Assembly (NCBI GenBank): GCA_045660265.1
Contig: JAZRDM010000050.1
Coordinates: 1 to 60,883 of the forward strand
Direction: 5' to 3'
DNA: 60,883 bases
Source: Scatosoma sp045660265
Lineage (GTDB): Bacteria; Bacillota; Clostridia; Christensenellales; Borkfalkiaceae
Position 1 is the first letter of the stretch; every line of letters begins with the position of its first letter. Under the pieces are notes generated by a model that saw only the letters and a list, made by a program, of their open reading frames with translations, was not told the origin of the DNA and searched no databases. A program made the translations under genes and the position numbers. Positions 16,681 to 24,994 of this stretch are shown one piece after another.

Positions 16681-16962
16681 ATGTTGACGCTATATCGCCC
16701 TCAATTTTATAAAGTAAAACAAGGCCAAACGCTTGTACAAATTGCGGAAACCTTTCATCTTCCGCAAACTCTGCTTATACAAGAAAATAGACTAACCGAG
16801 CCGATAAAAGCAGGGCAAATTTTATACTTGCCAAGTATAAAGGGGAATTTATATACAGTACAAGCGGGAGATAGTAAATCGTTGCTTTGCGGCAGCAATA
16901 AAAGCTATCAAAACCATAATGGAACGGACGTAATGTATCCAACCATGCGCGTACTTTTGTAG
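16681..16962 (+). CDS. Small protein with two LysM motifs
   Basis: 93 residues made almost entirely of two LysM peptidoglycan-binding motifs: FYKVKQGQTLVQIAETF...LPS (about 9-53) and a more divergent LYTVQAGDSKSLL...MRVLL (about 57-93). No signal peptide, as is common for spore-coat and cortex LysM proteins made in the mother cell. Start 16681 was chosen because the LysM domain follows directly; there is no clear SD. CATATAGT at 16666-16673, 17 bases after an ATA, resembles a sigma-E promoter and would place the transcript start at or next to the ATG. Stop codon TAG. Confidence 0.7.
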   Translation: MLTLYRPQFYKVKQGQTLVQIAETFHLPQTLLIQENRLTEPIKAGQILYLPSIKGNLYTVQAGDSKSLLCGSNKSYQNHNGTDVMYPTMRVLL

Positions 16963-17119
16963 GACGGCGCACTGGTGAAATTTTGCCGCAACGCACGCGC
17001 CTTTTGGTAACACAAAAAAGGATTTTAGAATAGGATATAATAGTAACAGACAAAAATAGAGAAACGACGATATCCAAGCGCGATAACCGCTTTAGGAGAC
17101 TCTCTATAAGGAGGTAGCC

Positions 17120-17776
17120 ATGTCTTTTTATTCTAATTTTCACTCGGATAAATGTCCTGGTCAAATTACAGGCAATCCGTTAAATGGTCTGACGGAAAAG
17201 GTGTGTATTCAAGTCGAAAAAATCTTCGACGCCTGCATCAAACAAACGCAGCTCGAAAATTATACGCTGACGCTTACCAATCTCACTCCCGCCGACCCTA
17301 CATATCCCCTTACCTTTATCAGCGCTCGTTCACTCACGTCCGAAGGTACGGTAAGCAATTTAAACGTTGACCGTCAAGCCGATAAATGCGGTGCAAGAGT
17401 GCAAGCAAGCGTATCCATTCCCTTAGAAGTGCTTTACACAGACGCCAACGGCGTAGCGGGTAGCGCAACGGCGACGGTTACGGTCAACGAAGACGTATTT
17501 TTAAACGTACCCGCGCCGTCCATTATGCCCTTCACGGTGAAAGGTGTTGTCAGCGCAATCGCGCCGGATGGCACGTTTGACGCGACGAATAACACCTTTG
17601 TCGTAGGCGTATGCGTTACGGTTATTTTAAAAATCGCCATGATGGTCGAATTGCTTGTTCCTTCGTACGGCTATTGCGTAATTCCGCCCGCGCAAGAATA
17701 CACGCAAGAGGTATGTTCCGACTTTTTCGACTTGCCCTTGTATCCGCAAATGCGTCCGTGTGCATGCAAAGGCTAA
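17120..17776 (+). CDS. Conserved clostridial protein of unknown function, possibly spore-associated
   Basis: 218 residues. It opens with NFHSDKCPGQITGNPLNGL and EKVCIQVEKIFDACIKQ, followed by a beta-rich middle with Thr/Val repeats and a Cys-rich end (CACKG). I recall similar unannotated proteins in spore-forming Clostridia, but no function is established. There is no signal peptide. AAGGAGG gives a strong ribosome binding site. It is a single-gene unit with a terminator. Its neighbours, a LysM protein and a SpoVB-like flippase, suggest a spore-envelope role (inference). Confidence 0.7.
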   Translation: MSFYSNFHSDKCPGQITGNPLNGLTEKVCIQVEKIFDACIKQTQLENYTLTLTNLTPADPTYPLTFISARSLTSEGTVSNLNVDRQADKCGARVQASVSIPLEVLYTDANGVAGSATATVTVNEDVFLNVPAPSIMPFTVKGVVSAIAPDGTFDATNNTFVVGVCVTVILKIAMMVELLVPSYGYCVIPPAQEYTQEVCSDFFDLPLYPQMRPCACKG

Positions 17777-17790
17777 TAAAATTAAGAAAG

Positions 17791-17817
17791 AGAGCCGAGC
17801 AATCGGCTCTTTTTTTA
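17791..17817 (+). terminator. Terminator after the 218-residue protein
   Basis: Stem AGAGCCGA/TCGGCTCT with loop GCAA and seven T. Confidence 0.9.
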
Positions 17818-17837
17818 TGTAAATTATGCGTTGCGGC

Positions 17838-17866
17838 TTGCAATTTTTAAAACAATCTGCTATAAT
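17838..17866 (+). promoter_or_regulatory. Promoter placing the transcript start at the ATG (leaderless type)
   Basis: TTGCAA (17838-17843), 17-bp spacer, TATAAT (17861-17866), then six bases to the ATG at 17873. No SD can exist on such a transcript. Confidence 0.65.
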
Positions 17867-17872
17867 AGAAAT

Positions 17873-18568
17873 ATGAACGTTTATGCAATCAGTGATTTGC
17901 ATCTTTCCTTAACGTCTGATAAGCCGATGGACGTGTTTGGCGGTAACTGGGAAGGGCATTTTGAAAAAATTAAACAGGACTGGCTGGAAAAAGTAACGGA
18001 TGACGACGTGGTGCTTATCTGTGGCGATATCAGTTGGGCAATGAAGCTTTCCGACGCGCTAATCGATTTGGCTGCACTCAAAGATTTGCCCGGTAAAAAA
18101 GTATTTATTCGCGGCAATCACGATTATTGGTGGAACGGCATCACAAAGCTTCGCGACAGCGCGCCAAACGACAGCTTTATCTTTTTGCAAACGGATAGCG
18201 TAAGGATAGGCGAATATCTTATCGTTGGTTCGCGCGGATGGACGTGTCCCGGCTCTCCCGATTTTTCTGCGCAAGACGAAAAGCTATATAAACGGGAAGC
18301 AGAACGTTTCCGTTTGGCTTTTCAAGATGCGGAAAAGCGGAAAGAAGAAGGAGATAAGCTGTTGGCTCTTATCCATTACCCGCCGTTTGCGGGCAAACAA
18401 GAAGATACGTTATTTACGCAGCTGTTTGAAGAGCATGGGGTAGAAAAAGTCGTATTCGGACATATTCACGGCGCGTCCTTTTTTCCTATTCTTTCGCAAA
18501 AAAACGGAATTACGTATCATTTATCTTCGTGTGATAAAGTGGGGTTTAAGCTGGTAAAGATATACTAA
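17873..18568 (+). CDS. Calcineurin-like metallophosphoesterase
   Basis: 231-residue cytosolic phosphoesterase. Metal-ligand motifs are in order: ISDLHLS (Asp, His near residue 8), ICGDISW, RGNHDYWW, IHYPPF and FGHIHGA. The start at 17873 is the only one compatible with the promoter directly upstream; an in-frame ATG at 17831 lies before the promoter. This family includes nucleases and nucleotide phosphatases, and the substrate is unknown. It follows a terminator and is probably monocistronic. Confidence 0.88.
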   Translation: MNVYAISDLHLSLTSDKPMDVFGGNWEGHFEKIKQDWLEKVTDDDVVLICGDISWAMKLSDALIDLAALKDLPGKKVFIRGNHDYWWNGITKLRDSAPNDSFIFLQTDSVRIGEYLIVGSRGWTCPGSPDFSAQDEKLYKREAERFRLAFQDAEKRKEEGDKLLALIHYPPFAGKQEDTLFTQLFEEHGVEKVVFGHIHGASFFPILSQKNGITYHLSSCDKVGFKLVKIY

Positions 18569-18615
18569 TCTTTTCTTTATAAGAAAAGAAAATATAAAAT
18601 CTACGCTTCTAATCC

Positions 18616-18644
18616 TTTACAATTGTAAAAAAGTATGCTATAAT
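18616..18644 (+). promoter_or_regulatory. Promoter of the pyrimidine operon leader
   Basis: TTTACA (18616-18621), 17-bp spacer, TATAAT (18639-18644). Predicted start near 18651. Confidence 0.7.
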
Positions 18645-18650
18645 AAAACG

Positions 18651-18722
18651 GCTTAGCCGAAAGACGTACGCATACGGCAATACAAAAATCCGTCTTGGGC
18701 AACGCAAGCCCAAGACTTTTTT
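18651..18722 (+). promoter_or_regulatory. Candidate transcription attenuator of the pyr operon
   Basis: About 40 bases into the transcript lies a strong terminator: stem GTCTTGGGC (18692-18700) and GCCCAAGAC (18708-18716), loop AACGCAA, then six T. Upstream, GCCGAAAGAC (18656-18665) can pair with the 5' half of that stem, and a small CGGC/GCCG hairpin can hide the same segment. This is the layout of an attenuator. The PyrR-binding consensus was not seen and pyrR is not in the window, so the signal sensed is unknown. Confidence 0.5.
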
Positions 18723-18916
18723 ATTAAGATGCCCGCAATACTCGGTTGATTGTTACCTACAAAATACGTCGTAATACTGTGCTGTATAATGCTCGGTTAC
18801 GCCTAGTGTGTGTTCTTGTCTTACTTGTATTTTTTAACGGTAAAACAAAAACTTCTATCAACTGCTTATTACTGCATCATCAAACTTAAAAAAATCAACT
18901 TATAGGAGAAAAATAT
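18723..18916 (+). other. Distal part of the pyr leader
   Basis: No open frame with an SD, no second promoter at correct spacing (an isolated TATAAT occurs at 18785) and no clear hairpin. TAGGAG before 18917 is the pyrB ribosome binding site. Confidence 0.4.
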
Positions 18917-19846
18917 ATGCTTAAAAGAAAGGACGTGCTTGGTTTAATCGATATGCAAGCGGAAGAATTGCAACAAATTCTCGACCTTGCGCACAGCTTC
19001 AAGCAACGTATCAAAAACGGCGAAAAGAAATTTTCTTATCTCGAAGGGAAAACGGCAACCATTCTCTTTTACGAGAACAGCACGCGTACCCGCACGAGCT
19101 TTGAGCAAGCCGCGAAATATCTCGGTGCAACGGCAATCAATATCGCGGCAGGCACGTCGTCGGTAGCGAAAGGCGAAACGTTGGTGGATACGGGCAAAAC
19201 GCTGGATGCGCAGAAAAACGACTTCATTATTATGCGTCATCCCATGGGCGGCGCGCCTTATCTTTTAGCAAACACAGTAAAGGCAAGTGTGCTCAACGCC
19301 GGCGACGGCATGAACGAACATCCTTCCCAAGCGCTTTTGGATATGTTGACCATGCAAGAAGTGTTTGGTCAAATCAAAGGCTTAAAGGTAGCAATTTTGG
19401 GGGACATCAAGCACTCGCGTGTAGCAAAATCCAACTTATTCGGCTTAAAGACGCTGGGCGCAGAAGTGCGTATGTACGCGCCGAAAACGCTTATCCCTAA
19501 AGATATTGAAAAGCTTGGCGCAAAAGTTTGCTCTTCGCGTGAAGAAGCGCTGGACGGCGCGGACGTCGTAATGGGCCTTCGTATCCAGCTCGAACGCCAA
19601 CAAGCAGGCAACTTCCCTTCGCTTGGCGAATACGCTTCCAACTACGGCGTAGGCGAAAAAGAGCTTAGCTATGCAAAACCTAACGCTATCGTGCTCCATC
19701 CCGGTCCTGTAAACCGTAACGTCGAATTAACCAGTCAGGTAATCGACCACGAAAGAAGCTACATTGAAGACCAAGTTCTTTCTGGCGTAGCGGTACGTAT
19801 GGCGCTGTTGTATTTACTCAACGAATATCGAGAATCCGTCAAATAA
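18917..19846 (+). CDS. pyrB: Aspartate carbamoyltransferase catalytic subunit
   Basis: Joins carbamoyl phosphate and aspartate to carbamoyl aspartate, the first committed step of pyrimidine synthesis. The carbamoyl-phosphate motif STRTRTS is at residues 55-61, with HPSQALLDMLT in the middle and HPGPVNR near residue 264. 309 residues is the catalytic-chain length; no regulatory pyrI follows. First gene of a six-gene operon. Confidence 0.95.
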   Translation: MLKRKDVLGLIDMQAEELQQILDLAHSFKQRIKNGEKKFSYLEGKTATILFYENSTRTRTSFEQAAKYLGATAINIAAGTSSVAKGETLVDTGKTLDAQKNDFIIMRHPMGGAPYLLANTVKASVLNAGDGMNEHPSQALLDMLTMQEVFGQIKGLKVAILGDIKHSRVAKSNLFGLKTLGAEVRMYAPKTLIPKDIEKLGAKVCSSREEALDGADVVMGLRIQLERQQAGNFPSLGEYASNYGVGEKELSYAKPNAIVLHPGPVNRNVELTSQVIDHERSYIEDQVLSGVAVRMALLYLLNEYRESVK

Positions 19847-19860
19847 GGGGGCGCAAACAA

Positions 19861-21123
19861 ATGATTATTAAAAACGGCAACGTCGTATTGCAAAGCGGCG
19901 TAGAAAAGAAAGATATTTTACTTCAAAACGGTAAAATCGTAAAAATCGCAAACAATATCGCGGCAGAAGGCGAACAAATCCTTGATGCGCAAGGCTTGCA
20001 CGTATTTCCTGGCTTAATTGATATCCACGTACATTTAAGAGAACCGGGCTTTGAACATAAAGAAGATATCGAAAGCGGGTGCAAGGCGGCGGTAAAGGGC
20101 GGCTTTACGCAAATTTGCTGTATGCCCAATACCAATCCCGTTACGGATAATAAAATTGTAGTCAGCTATATCAAAAACAGAGCAAAGGAAGTAAATCTTT
20201 GCAAAGTGCATCCTATCGGTGCAATCAGCAAAGGCTCTCAAGGCGAGCAAATGGCAGGGATTGCAGGCATGAAAAAGGCGGGCGCGGTAGCCATTTCTGA
20301 CGACGGCGTAGCGGTAAAAAATGCAAGACTGATGCGTCTTGCGATGGAATATGCCAGCGATTTTAATATGACCTGCTTATGTCATTGCGAAGACAAAGAT
20401 TTGGTAGACGGCGGCGTTGTGCATGAAGGCTTAAGCGCAACGATTGCTGGCTTAAAGGGAATTCCCAGAGCGGCGGAAGACGTCATTATCGCGCGTGAAC
20501 TTTCTTTGGCAGAAACGTTAAACGTACCCGTTCACATCTGCCACGTTTCGACGTATAGCGGGGTAAGATTGATCCGCGACGCAAAAAAAGCAGGGATAAA
20601 AGTAACGGCGGAAACTTGTCCGCACTACTTTGCAGTAACGGACGAAATCATTCGCTCGTACGACACAAACACAAAAGTCAATCCGCCCATTCGCGAAGAA
20701 ATAGACAAGCAAGCAATTTTGCAAGGTTTGCAGGACGGTACGCTCGATTGTATCGTAACCGACCACGCGCCCCATCATATCAATGATAAAAACGTAGAAT
20801 ACGATTTAGCGGCATTCGGTATCAGCGGCATTGAAACGTCATTTGGTTTTGCTATGACGTATCTGTATAAAGCAGGCGTGATGACGTTGCCGCAAATCGC
20901 GGAAAAAATGTCGGGCAATCCCGCGAAAATTTTATCGCTTGACGGCGGTGAAATTAAGGAAGGTGGCGTAGCCGACTTAACGATTGCAAATATTGACGAA
21001 GAATTTATCGTAGACAGCAAGAAGTTTGTATCCAAGGGCAAAAATACTCCCTTCAACGGCTACAAATTAAACGGCGTCATCAAATACACGCTCGTAGACG
21101 GAGAAATTAAATACCAAGCATAA
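19861..21123 (+). CDS. pyrC: Dihydroorotase
   Basis: Cyclises carbamoyl aspartate to dihydroorotate. The zinc site DIHVHLREPG near residue 58 and the DHAPH motif near residue 301 are intact, as are the histidines in CHCED and HICHVST. 420 residues fits the class I enzyme of Gram-positive bacteria. It lies 14 bases after pyrB with AAGGGGG as ribosome binding site. Confidence 0.95.
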   Translation: MIIKNGNVVLQSGVEKKDILLQNGKIVKIANNIAAEGEQILDAQGLHVFPGLIDIHVHLREPGFEHKEDIESGCKAAVKGGFTQICCMPNTNPVTDNKIVVSYIKNRAKEVNLCKVHPIGAISKGSQGEQMAGIAGMKKAGAVAISDDGVAVKNARLMRLAMEYASDFNMTCLCHCEDKDLVDGGVVHEGLSATIAGLKGIPRAAEDVIIARELSLAETLNVPVHICHVSTYSGVRLIRDAKKAGIKVTAETCPHYFAVTDEIIRSYDTNTKVNPPIREEIDKQAILQGLQDGTLDCIVTDHAPHHINDKNVEYDLAAFGISGIETSFGFAMTYLYKAGVMTLPQIAEKMSGNPAKILSLDGGEIKEGGVADLTIANIDEEFIVDSKKFVSKGKNTPFNGYKLNGVIKYTLVDGEIKYQA

Positions 21124-21133
21124 AGGAGAAAAT

Positions 21134-21952
21134 ATGATTACCGATCAACTTATCGAACAAATTATTCAAATGCAAAATCCTACGTGCGTAGGGTTAGACA
21201 CCCTTTTCGATTATTTACCCGACGAAATGAAAACGGGCGCAAAGACGTTTGACGACGCAGCGGAACGCATTGTAGAATTCAATAAAAAACTCATTGATAC
21301 CGTTCGCGATATCGTGCCTTCGGTAAAGGTGCAAATCGCTTATTATGAAATGTACGGTGTCGCAGGTATGAAAGCATACGAAGAAACGCTTAAATACGCG
21401 ACGGAAAAGGGGCTTGTGGTAATCGCAGACGCAAAGCGCAACGATATCGGTTCGACGGCGTCCTGCTATGCAAAAACCTTTCTTGGCGAAACGGAAGTAA
21501 ACGGCAACGCGTACAAGCCTTTCCCTGCCGACTATGTTACTGTTAACGGCTATTTGGGTACGGATGGTATCGCGCCTTTCGTAGAACAATGCGAAAAGAA
21601 CGATAAGGGTATCTTCGTGCTTGTAAAAACGTCCAACCCTTCGAGTGGTGAATTGCAAAACCTTGTTCTTGAAAACGGCAAACCCGTTTACGAATATATG
21701 GGCGGTTTGGTAGAAAAATGGGGTGAAAGCACTATCGGCAAATACGGCTATTCGGCTGTCGGCGCAGTAGTAGGCGCAACGCATCCCACGGAGGCGGCTC
21801 GTCTTCGCGAAGTGTTGCCCCATACCTTCTTCTTAATCCCCGGCTACGGCGCACAGGGCGGCAACGCGGAAATGTTAAAAAGCTGTTTTGGTGCAAACGG
21901 TTTGGGCGGCGTTGTTAATAATTCTCGCGGAATTTTGTGCGCGTATAAATAG
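21134..21952 (+). CDS. pyrF: Orotidine 5'-phosphate decarboxylase, interrupted by an in-frame amber codon
   Basis: Decarboxylates OMP to UMP. The catalytic block VIADAKRNDIGSTA and the phosphate-binding end NNSRGILCAY are present, as in the ~300-residue type 2 enzymes. The frame stops at TAG (21950-21952) after 272 residues, but the same frame continues for 29 codons to TAA at 22040 with a typical family C-terminus (EAARAA, then LAMQKDLSSV). So the stop is a nonsense mutation, a recoded or leaky codon, or a base-call error. Catalytic residues precede it, so the short form may still work. Confidence 0.85.
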   Translation: MITDQLIEQIIQMQNPTCVGLDTLFDYLPDEMKTGAKTFDDAAERIVEFNKKLIDTVRDIVPSVKVQIAYYEMYGVAGMKAYEETLKYATEKGLVVIADAKRNDIGSTASCYAKTFLGETEVNGNAYKPFPADYVTVNGYLGTDGIAPFVEQCEKNDKGIFVLVKTSNPSSGELQNLVLENGKPVYEYMGGLVEKWGESTIGKYGYSAVGAVVGATHPTEAARLREVLPHTFFLIPGYGAQGGNAEMLKSCFGANGLGGVVNNSRGILCAYK

Positions 21953-22042
21953 CTTGGCGGCACGTATGCGGAAGCAGCTCGCGCGGCTTGTCTCGCAATG
22001 CAAAAAGATTTGTCGAGTGTTATCGGCAAAATGGGCAAGTAA
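21953..22042 (+). other. pyrF C-terminal extension beyond the amber codon
   Basis: 29 sense codons in the pyrF frame, then TAA. The decoded segment includes GGTYAEAARAACLAM, which matches the final helix of long OMP decarboxylases, showing that loss of this end must be recent if real. Confidence 0.7.
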
Positions 22043-22111
22043 TTATAGCTGCTTAAAACAAGCGAAACGCGTATAGCGGTTAACTTAACAAGAAAGAATA
22101 TAAGGAAAATT

Positions 22112-22867
22112 ATGAAAGATTATATCGCAACGATAGTAGAAAACAAACAAATCGCAGAAAATATCTGGTCAATCACCTTTGAGTTAGGCGAAACACCCGT
22201 TGTCCGCGCAGGGCAATTTGGCGATATCGCAGTAGGGGGCTCGCATTTATTGCGCCGACCGATAGCCATTTGTAAGGTAAACGGCAGCCAAGTAACCTAT
22301 TGCTATCAAATCAAAGGCGAAGGCACGCAAAAGCTGAAAACAATGCAAGCGGGCGAAAAAGCCAACGTGCTGATGCCCCTAGGTAATGGTTTTTATGTAG
22401 ATAAAAACGAACAAAAAGTTGCGTTGGTTGGCGGCGGTGTAGGGATTTTCCCCTTAATTTCCGTATTGCGCCAATATAATGCAGAGAAAGAAATTTCGGC
22501 ATATATCGGATTTAGAAACAAGGGTGCGGTTTGCGGAGTAGACGAATTTGAAAAAGCATCCAAATTTGTTGCCGTAACGGACGACGGCAGCTACGGCGAA
22601 AAGATGAACAGCGTACAAGCGTTTGTAGAAGACTTAAAGAAAGGCAACCGTCCTGACGTGGTGCTTTCTTGCGGTCCTACCCCCATGCTCCGCGCGTTGA
22701 AAAAGGTATGCGAAGAAGAAAATCTTCCCTGCTACGTTTCGTTGGAAGAGCGTATGGGCTGCGGTATCGGCGCTTGTCTTGTTTGTGTTTGTAATTTGAC
22801 GAATGGCGAGCGTGCTAGGGTGTGCAAAGACGGCCCCGTCTTTAACGCTAACGAGGTTGTGCTTTAA
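22112..22867 (+). CDS. pyrK: Dihydroorotate dehydrogenase electron-transfer subunit
   Basis: FAD and 2Fe-2S subunit that passes electrons from PyrD to NAD. The flavin motif LLRRPIAI, the pyridine-nucleotide motif VGGGVGIFPL and the C-terminal cluster ligands Cys217, Cys222, Cys225 and Cys238 are visible. 251 residues is standard. It precedes pyrD, with which it forms the type 1B complex. Confidence 0.95.
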   Translation: MKDYIATIVENKQIAENIWSITFELGETPVVRAGQFGDIAVGGSHLLRRPIAICKVNGSQVTYCYQIKGEGTQKLKTMQAGEKANVLMPLGNGFYVDKNEQKVALVGGGVGIFPLISVLRQYNAEKEISAYIGFRNKGAVCGVDEFEKASKFVAVTDDGSYGEKMNSVQAFVEDLKKGNRPDVVLSCGPTPMLRALKKVCEEENLPCYVSLEERMGCGIGACLVCVCNLTNGERARVCKDGPVFNANEVVL

Positions 22868-22945
22868 GTTTGCGCTTTTTTTGCTCGTTTACGCACACTC
22901 CACATTTTAACGAAAGTCAATAAAAATAATCAATAGGAAAAAATT

Positions 22946-23857
22946 ATGGCAAATTTATCAGTTAATCTTTGCGGTATTCAATTTAAAAATCCCGTTATTG
23001 CAGCGTCTGGCACGTACGGTTTCGGGCGTGAATTTCACGAATTATACGATATCGGTCAAATCGGCGGCGTATCCACCAAAGGCTTGACGTTAGAAGCCCG
23101 TCTGGGTAACCCCACTCCGCGTATTGCAGAAAGCAGAGGAGTTATCTTAAACGCAGTCGGCTTACAAAATCCTGGGGTAGAACATTTTATCGAATGCGAT
23201 TTACAGTGGCTTAAATCTACGGGTACGAGAGTAATTGCAAACGTTGCCGGTAAAACGCTGGACGATTATCAACAAATCTGCGCTCGTTTAGACGGGTTAG
23301 TGGATATGGTCGAGCTCAACATCTCCTGCCCCAACGTACGTTCGGGCGGTATGGCGTTTGGTATTAAGCCCCAAACGGTAGAAGAAGTAACGCGGGTTGC
23401 AAAAAGCGGTTTAACCAAAACGCCGCTTATCGTCAAGCTTTCGCCTAATGTAGAAAGTATTGCAACAAACGCAAAAGCCGCGCAAAACGGCGGGGCGGAT
23501 TGCATCTCGCTTATCAACACGTTAACGGGCATGGCAATCGACATTGAAAAAAGAAAACCGATTATCGCCAATAACACGGGGGGCGTATCGGGCGCAGGTA
23601 TTAAACCGATTGCAGTGCGTATGGTCTATGAAGCGTCGCAAGCGGTAGATATTCCCGTAATCGGCATGGGCGGCATCACTTGTGCGGAAGACGCGATAGA
23701 ATTTTTAATGGCAGGTGCAACAGCAGTGCAAGTGGGGACGGCAAACTTCACCGATCCTTACGCAATGCCCAAAATCATTCAAGGCTTAAACAGCTGGTGC
23801 GACAAACACAACGTAAAAAACGTATCCGAATTAACGGGTACGCTGACACTCAATTAA
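22946..23857 (+). CDS. pyrD: Dihydroorotate dehydrogenase, type 1B catalytic subunit
   Basis: FMN enzyme oxidising dihydroorotate to orotate with PyrK. The active-site loop ELNISCPNVRSGG has the catalytic Cys of type 1 enzymes. Flavin-binding segments NTGGVSGAGIKP and GMGGI follow. 303 residues. A weak RBS (ATAGGAAA) precedes the ATG. Confidence 0.95.
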   Translation: MANLSVNLCGIQFKNPVIAASGTYGFGREFHELYDIGQIGGVSTKGLTLEARLGNPTPRIAESRGVILNAVGLQNPGVEHFIECDLQWLKSTGTRVIANVAGKTLDDYQQICARLDGLVDMVELNISCPNVRSGGMAFGIKPQTVEEVTRVAKSGLTKTPLIVKLSPNVESIATNAKAAQNGGADCISLINTLTGMAIDIEKRKPIIANNTGGVSGAGIKPIAVRMVYEASQAVDIPVIGMGGITCAEDAIEFLMAGATAVQVGTANFTDPYAMPKIIQGLNSWCDKHNVKNVSELTGTLTLN

Positions 23858-23870
23858 GGAGAATAGAAAA

Positions 23871-24530
23871 ATGGCATACACTTATAAAGAAGAGTTTATT
23901 CGTTTCATGGTAGAAAACGGGGTATTGCGCTTTGGTGAATTTACCTTAAAGAGCGGTAGAAAAGCTCCCTATTTCATCAACACGGGCAACTACAAAACGG
24001 GCAAACAGCTTGCAAAACTTGGCGAATATTACGCCGCTTGTATTGTAAACAACAATTTAGAAGCGGATACGCTTGTCGGCCCTGCATATAAAGGAATTCC
24101 CTTATCCGTAACGACGGCAATCGCGCTTTATAACGGTTATGGAAAAGAACTTCATTATTGTTTCGATAGAAAGGAAGTAAAGGAACACGGCGAAGGCGGA
24201 CTTTTAGTAGGAAAACAGCTTGTAGACGGCGAAAAGGTAATTATTATCGAAGACGTTATGACGCCGGGTAAGGCCTTGCGTGAAATTTTACCTAAATTAG
24301 AAGCAGCGGCAAACGTAAAAGTTGTAGGGATGATTATTTCCGTTGACCGTATGGAAAAAGCGCTCAATAGCGAACTTTCGGCTGTAAAAGAAGCGAAAAA
24401 GGAATTTGATATCGACGTATATTCCGTTGTAACGATGGACGACATCATTACGGCAATTGAAAACGGCGTTATCGACGGGAAAGAACATCTCGAAGCTATG
24501 TACGCTTATAGAAGCCAATACGGCGCATAA
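23871..24530 (+). CDS. pyrE: Orotate phosphoribosyltransferase
   Basis: Adds phosphoribose from PRPP to orotate. The PRPP loop IIIEDVMTPGKA, the segment GPAYKGIPLS and the N-terminal FTLKSGRKAPYF are conserved. 219 residues. It is the last gene of the pyr operon, followed at once by a hairpin without a U-run and then the repeat block. Confidence 0.95.
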   Translation: MAYTYKEEFIRFMVENGVLRFGEFTLKSGRKAPYFINTGNYKTGKQLAKLGEYYAACIVNNNLEADTLVGPAYKGIPLSVTTAIALYNGYGKELHYCFDRKEVKEHGEGGLLVGKQLVDGEKVIIIEDVMTPGKALREILPKLEAAANVKVVGMIISVDRMEKALNSELSAVKEAKKEFDIDVYSVVTMDDIITAIENGVIDGKEHLEAMYAYRSQYGA

Positions 24531-24556
24531 GCATTTCGCTTTGAAGAAGCGAAATG
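24531..24556 (+). other. Hairpin directly after pyrE
   Basis: CATTTCGCTT and AAGCGAAATG form a 10-bp perfect stem around TGAAG. No U-run follows, so a role as intrinsic terminator is uncertain. The GCGAAA part recurs at the junctions of the 149-bp repeats. Confidence 0.5.
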
Positions 24557-24966
24557 TGCATATACTACGCAATACTTTGTTGCAGTGCGTGTTCCCTCGC
24601 TCGTGTACGTCTATGTACACTCCCGTCGGGAATACTCCTGCGCCTTGTCTTGCTTGTATCTCCACATTTTGACGGTGGCTTGGTCGCTTGCGAACAAACA
24701 AAACGTGCATATACTACGCAATACTTTGTTACAGTGCGTGTTCCCTCGCTCGTGTACGTCTATGTACACTCCCATCGGGAATACTCCCGCGCCTTGTCTT
24801 GCTTGTATCTCCACATTTTGACGGTGGCTTGGTCGCTTGCGAACAAGCGAAACGTGCATATACTACGCAATACTTTGTTGCAGTGCGTGTTCCCTCGCTC
24901 GTGTACGTCTATGTACACTCCCGTCGGGAATACTCCTGCGCCTTGTCTTGCTTGTATCTACCCATT
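24556..24966 (+). repeat. 149-bp tandem repeat, about 2.7 copies
   Basis: Units begin with GTGCATATACTACGC at 24556, 24705 and 24854, an exact 149-bp period; the third stops near 24966. Copies differ at only a few positions. Each contains a nested hairpin: inner GTGTAC/GTACAC and outer TTCCC/GGGAA. Junctions carry TCGCTTG-CGAA-CAAGCGA type stems. The open frames across it repeat with the unit and are not considered genes. Confidence 0.92.
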
Positions 24967-24994
24967 TTATCGGTCGTTAATTCAGGGGAATAGC

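Noticed and set aside
18651..18916. Classical PyrR-binding attenuator
   Set aside because: The PyrR loop consensus could not be found; only the terminator and a competing pairing are supported.
21950..21952. Genome-wide reassignment of TAG to an amino acid
   Set aside because: TAG is the natural stop of pepP, the LysM gene and the SpoVB-like gene, and other genes show no internal TAG.
24556..24966. CRISPR array
   Set aside because: The repeated unit is 149 bp and contiguous, with no unique spacers and no cas genes nearby.
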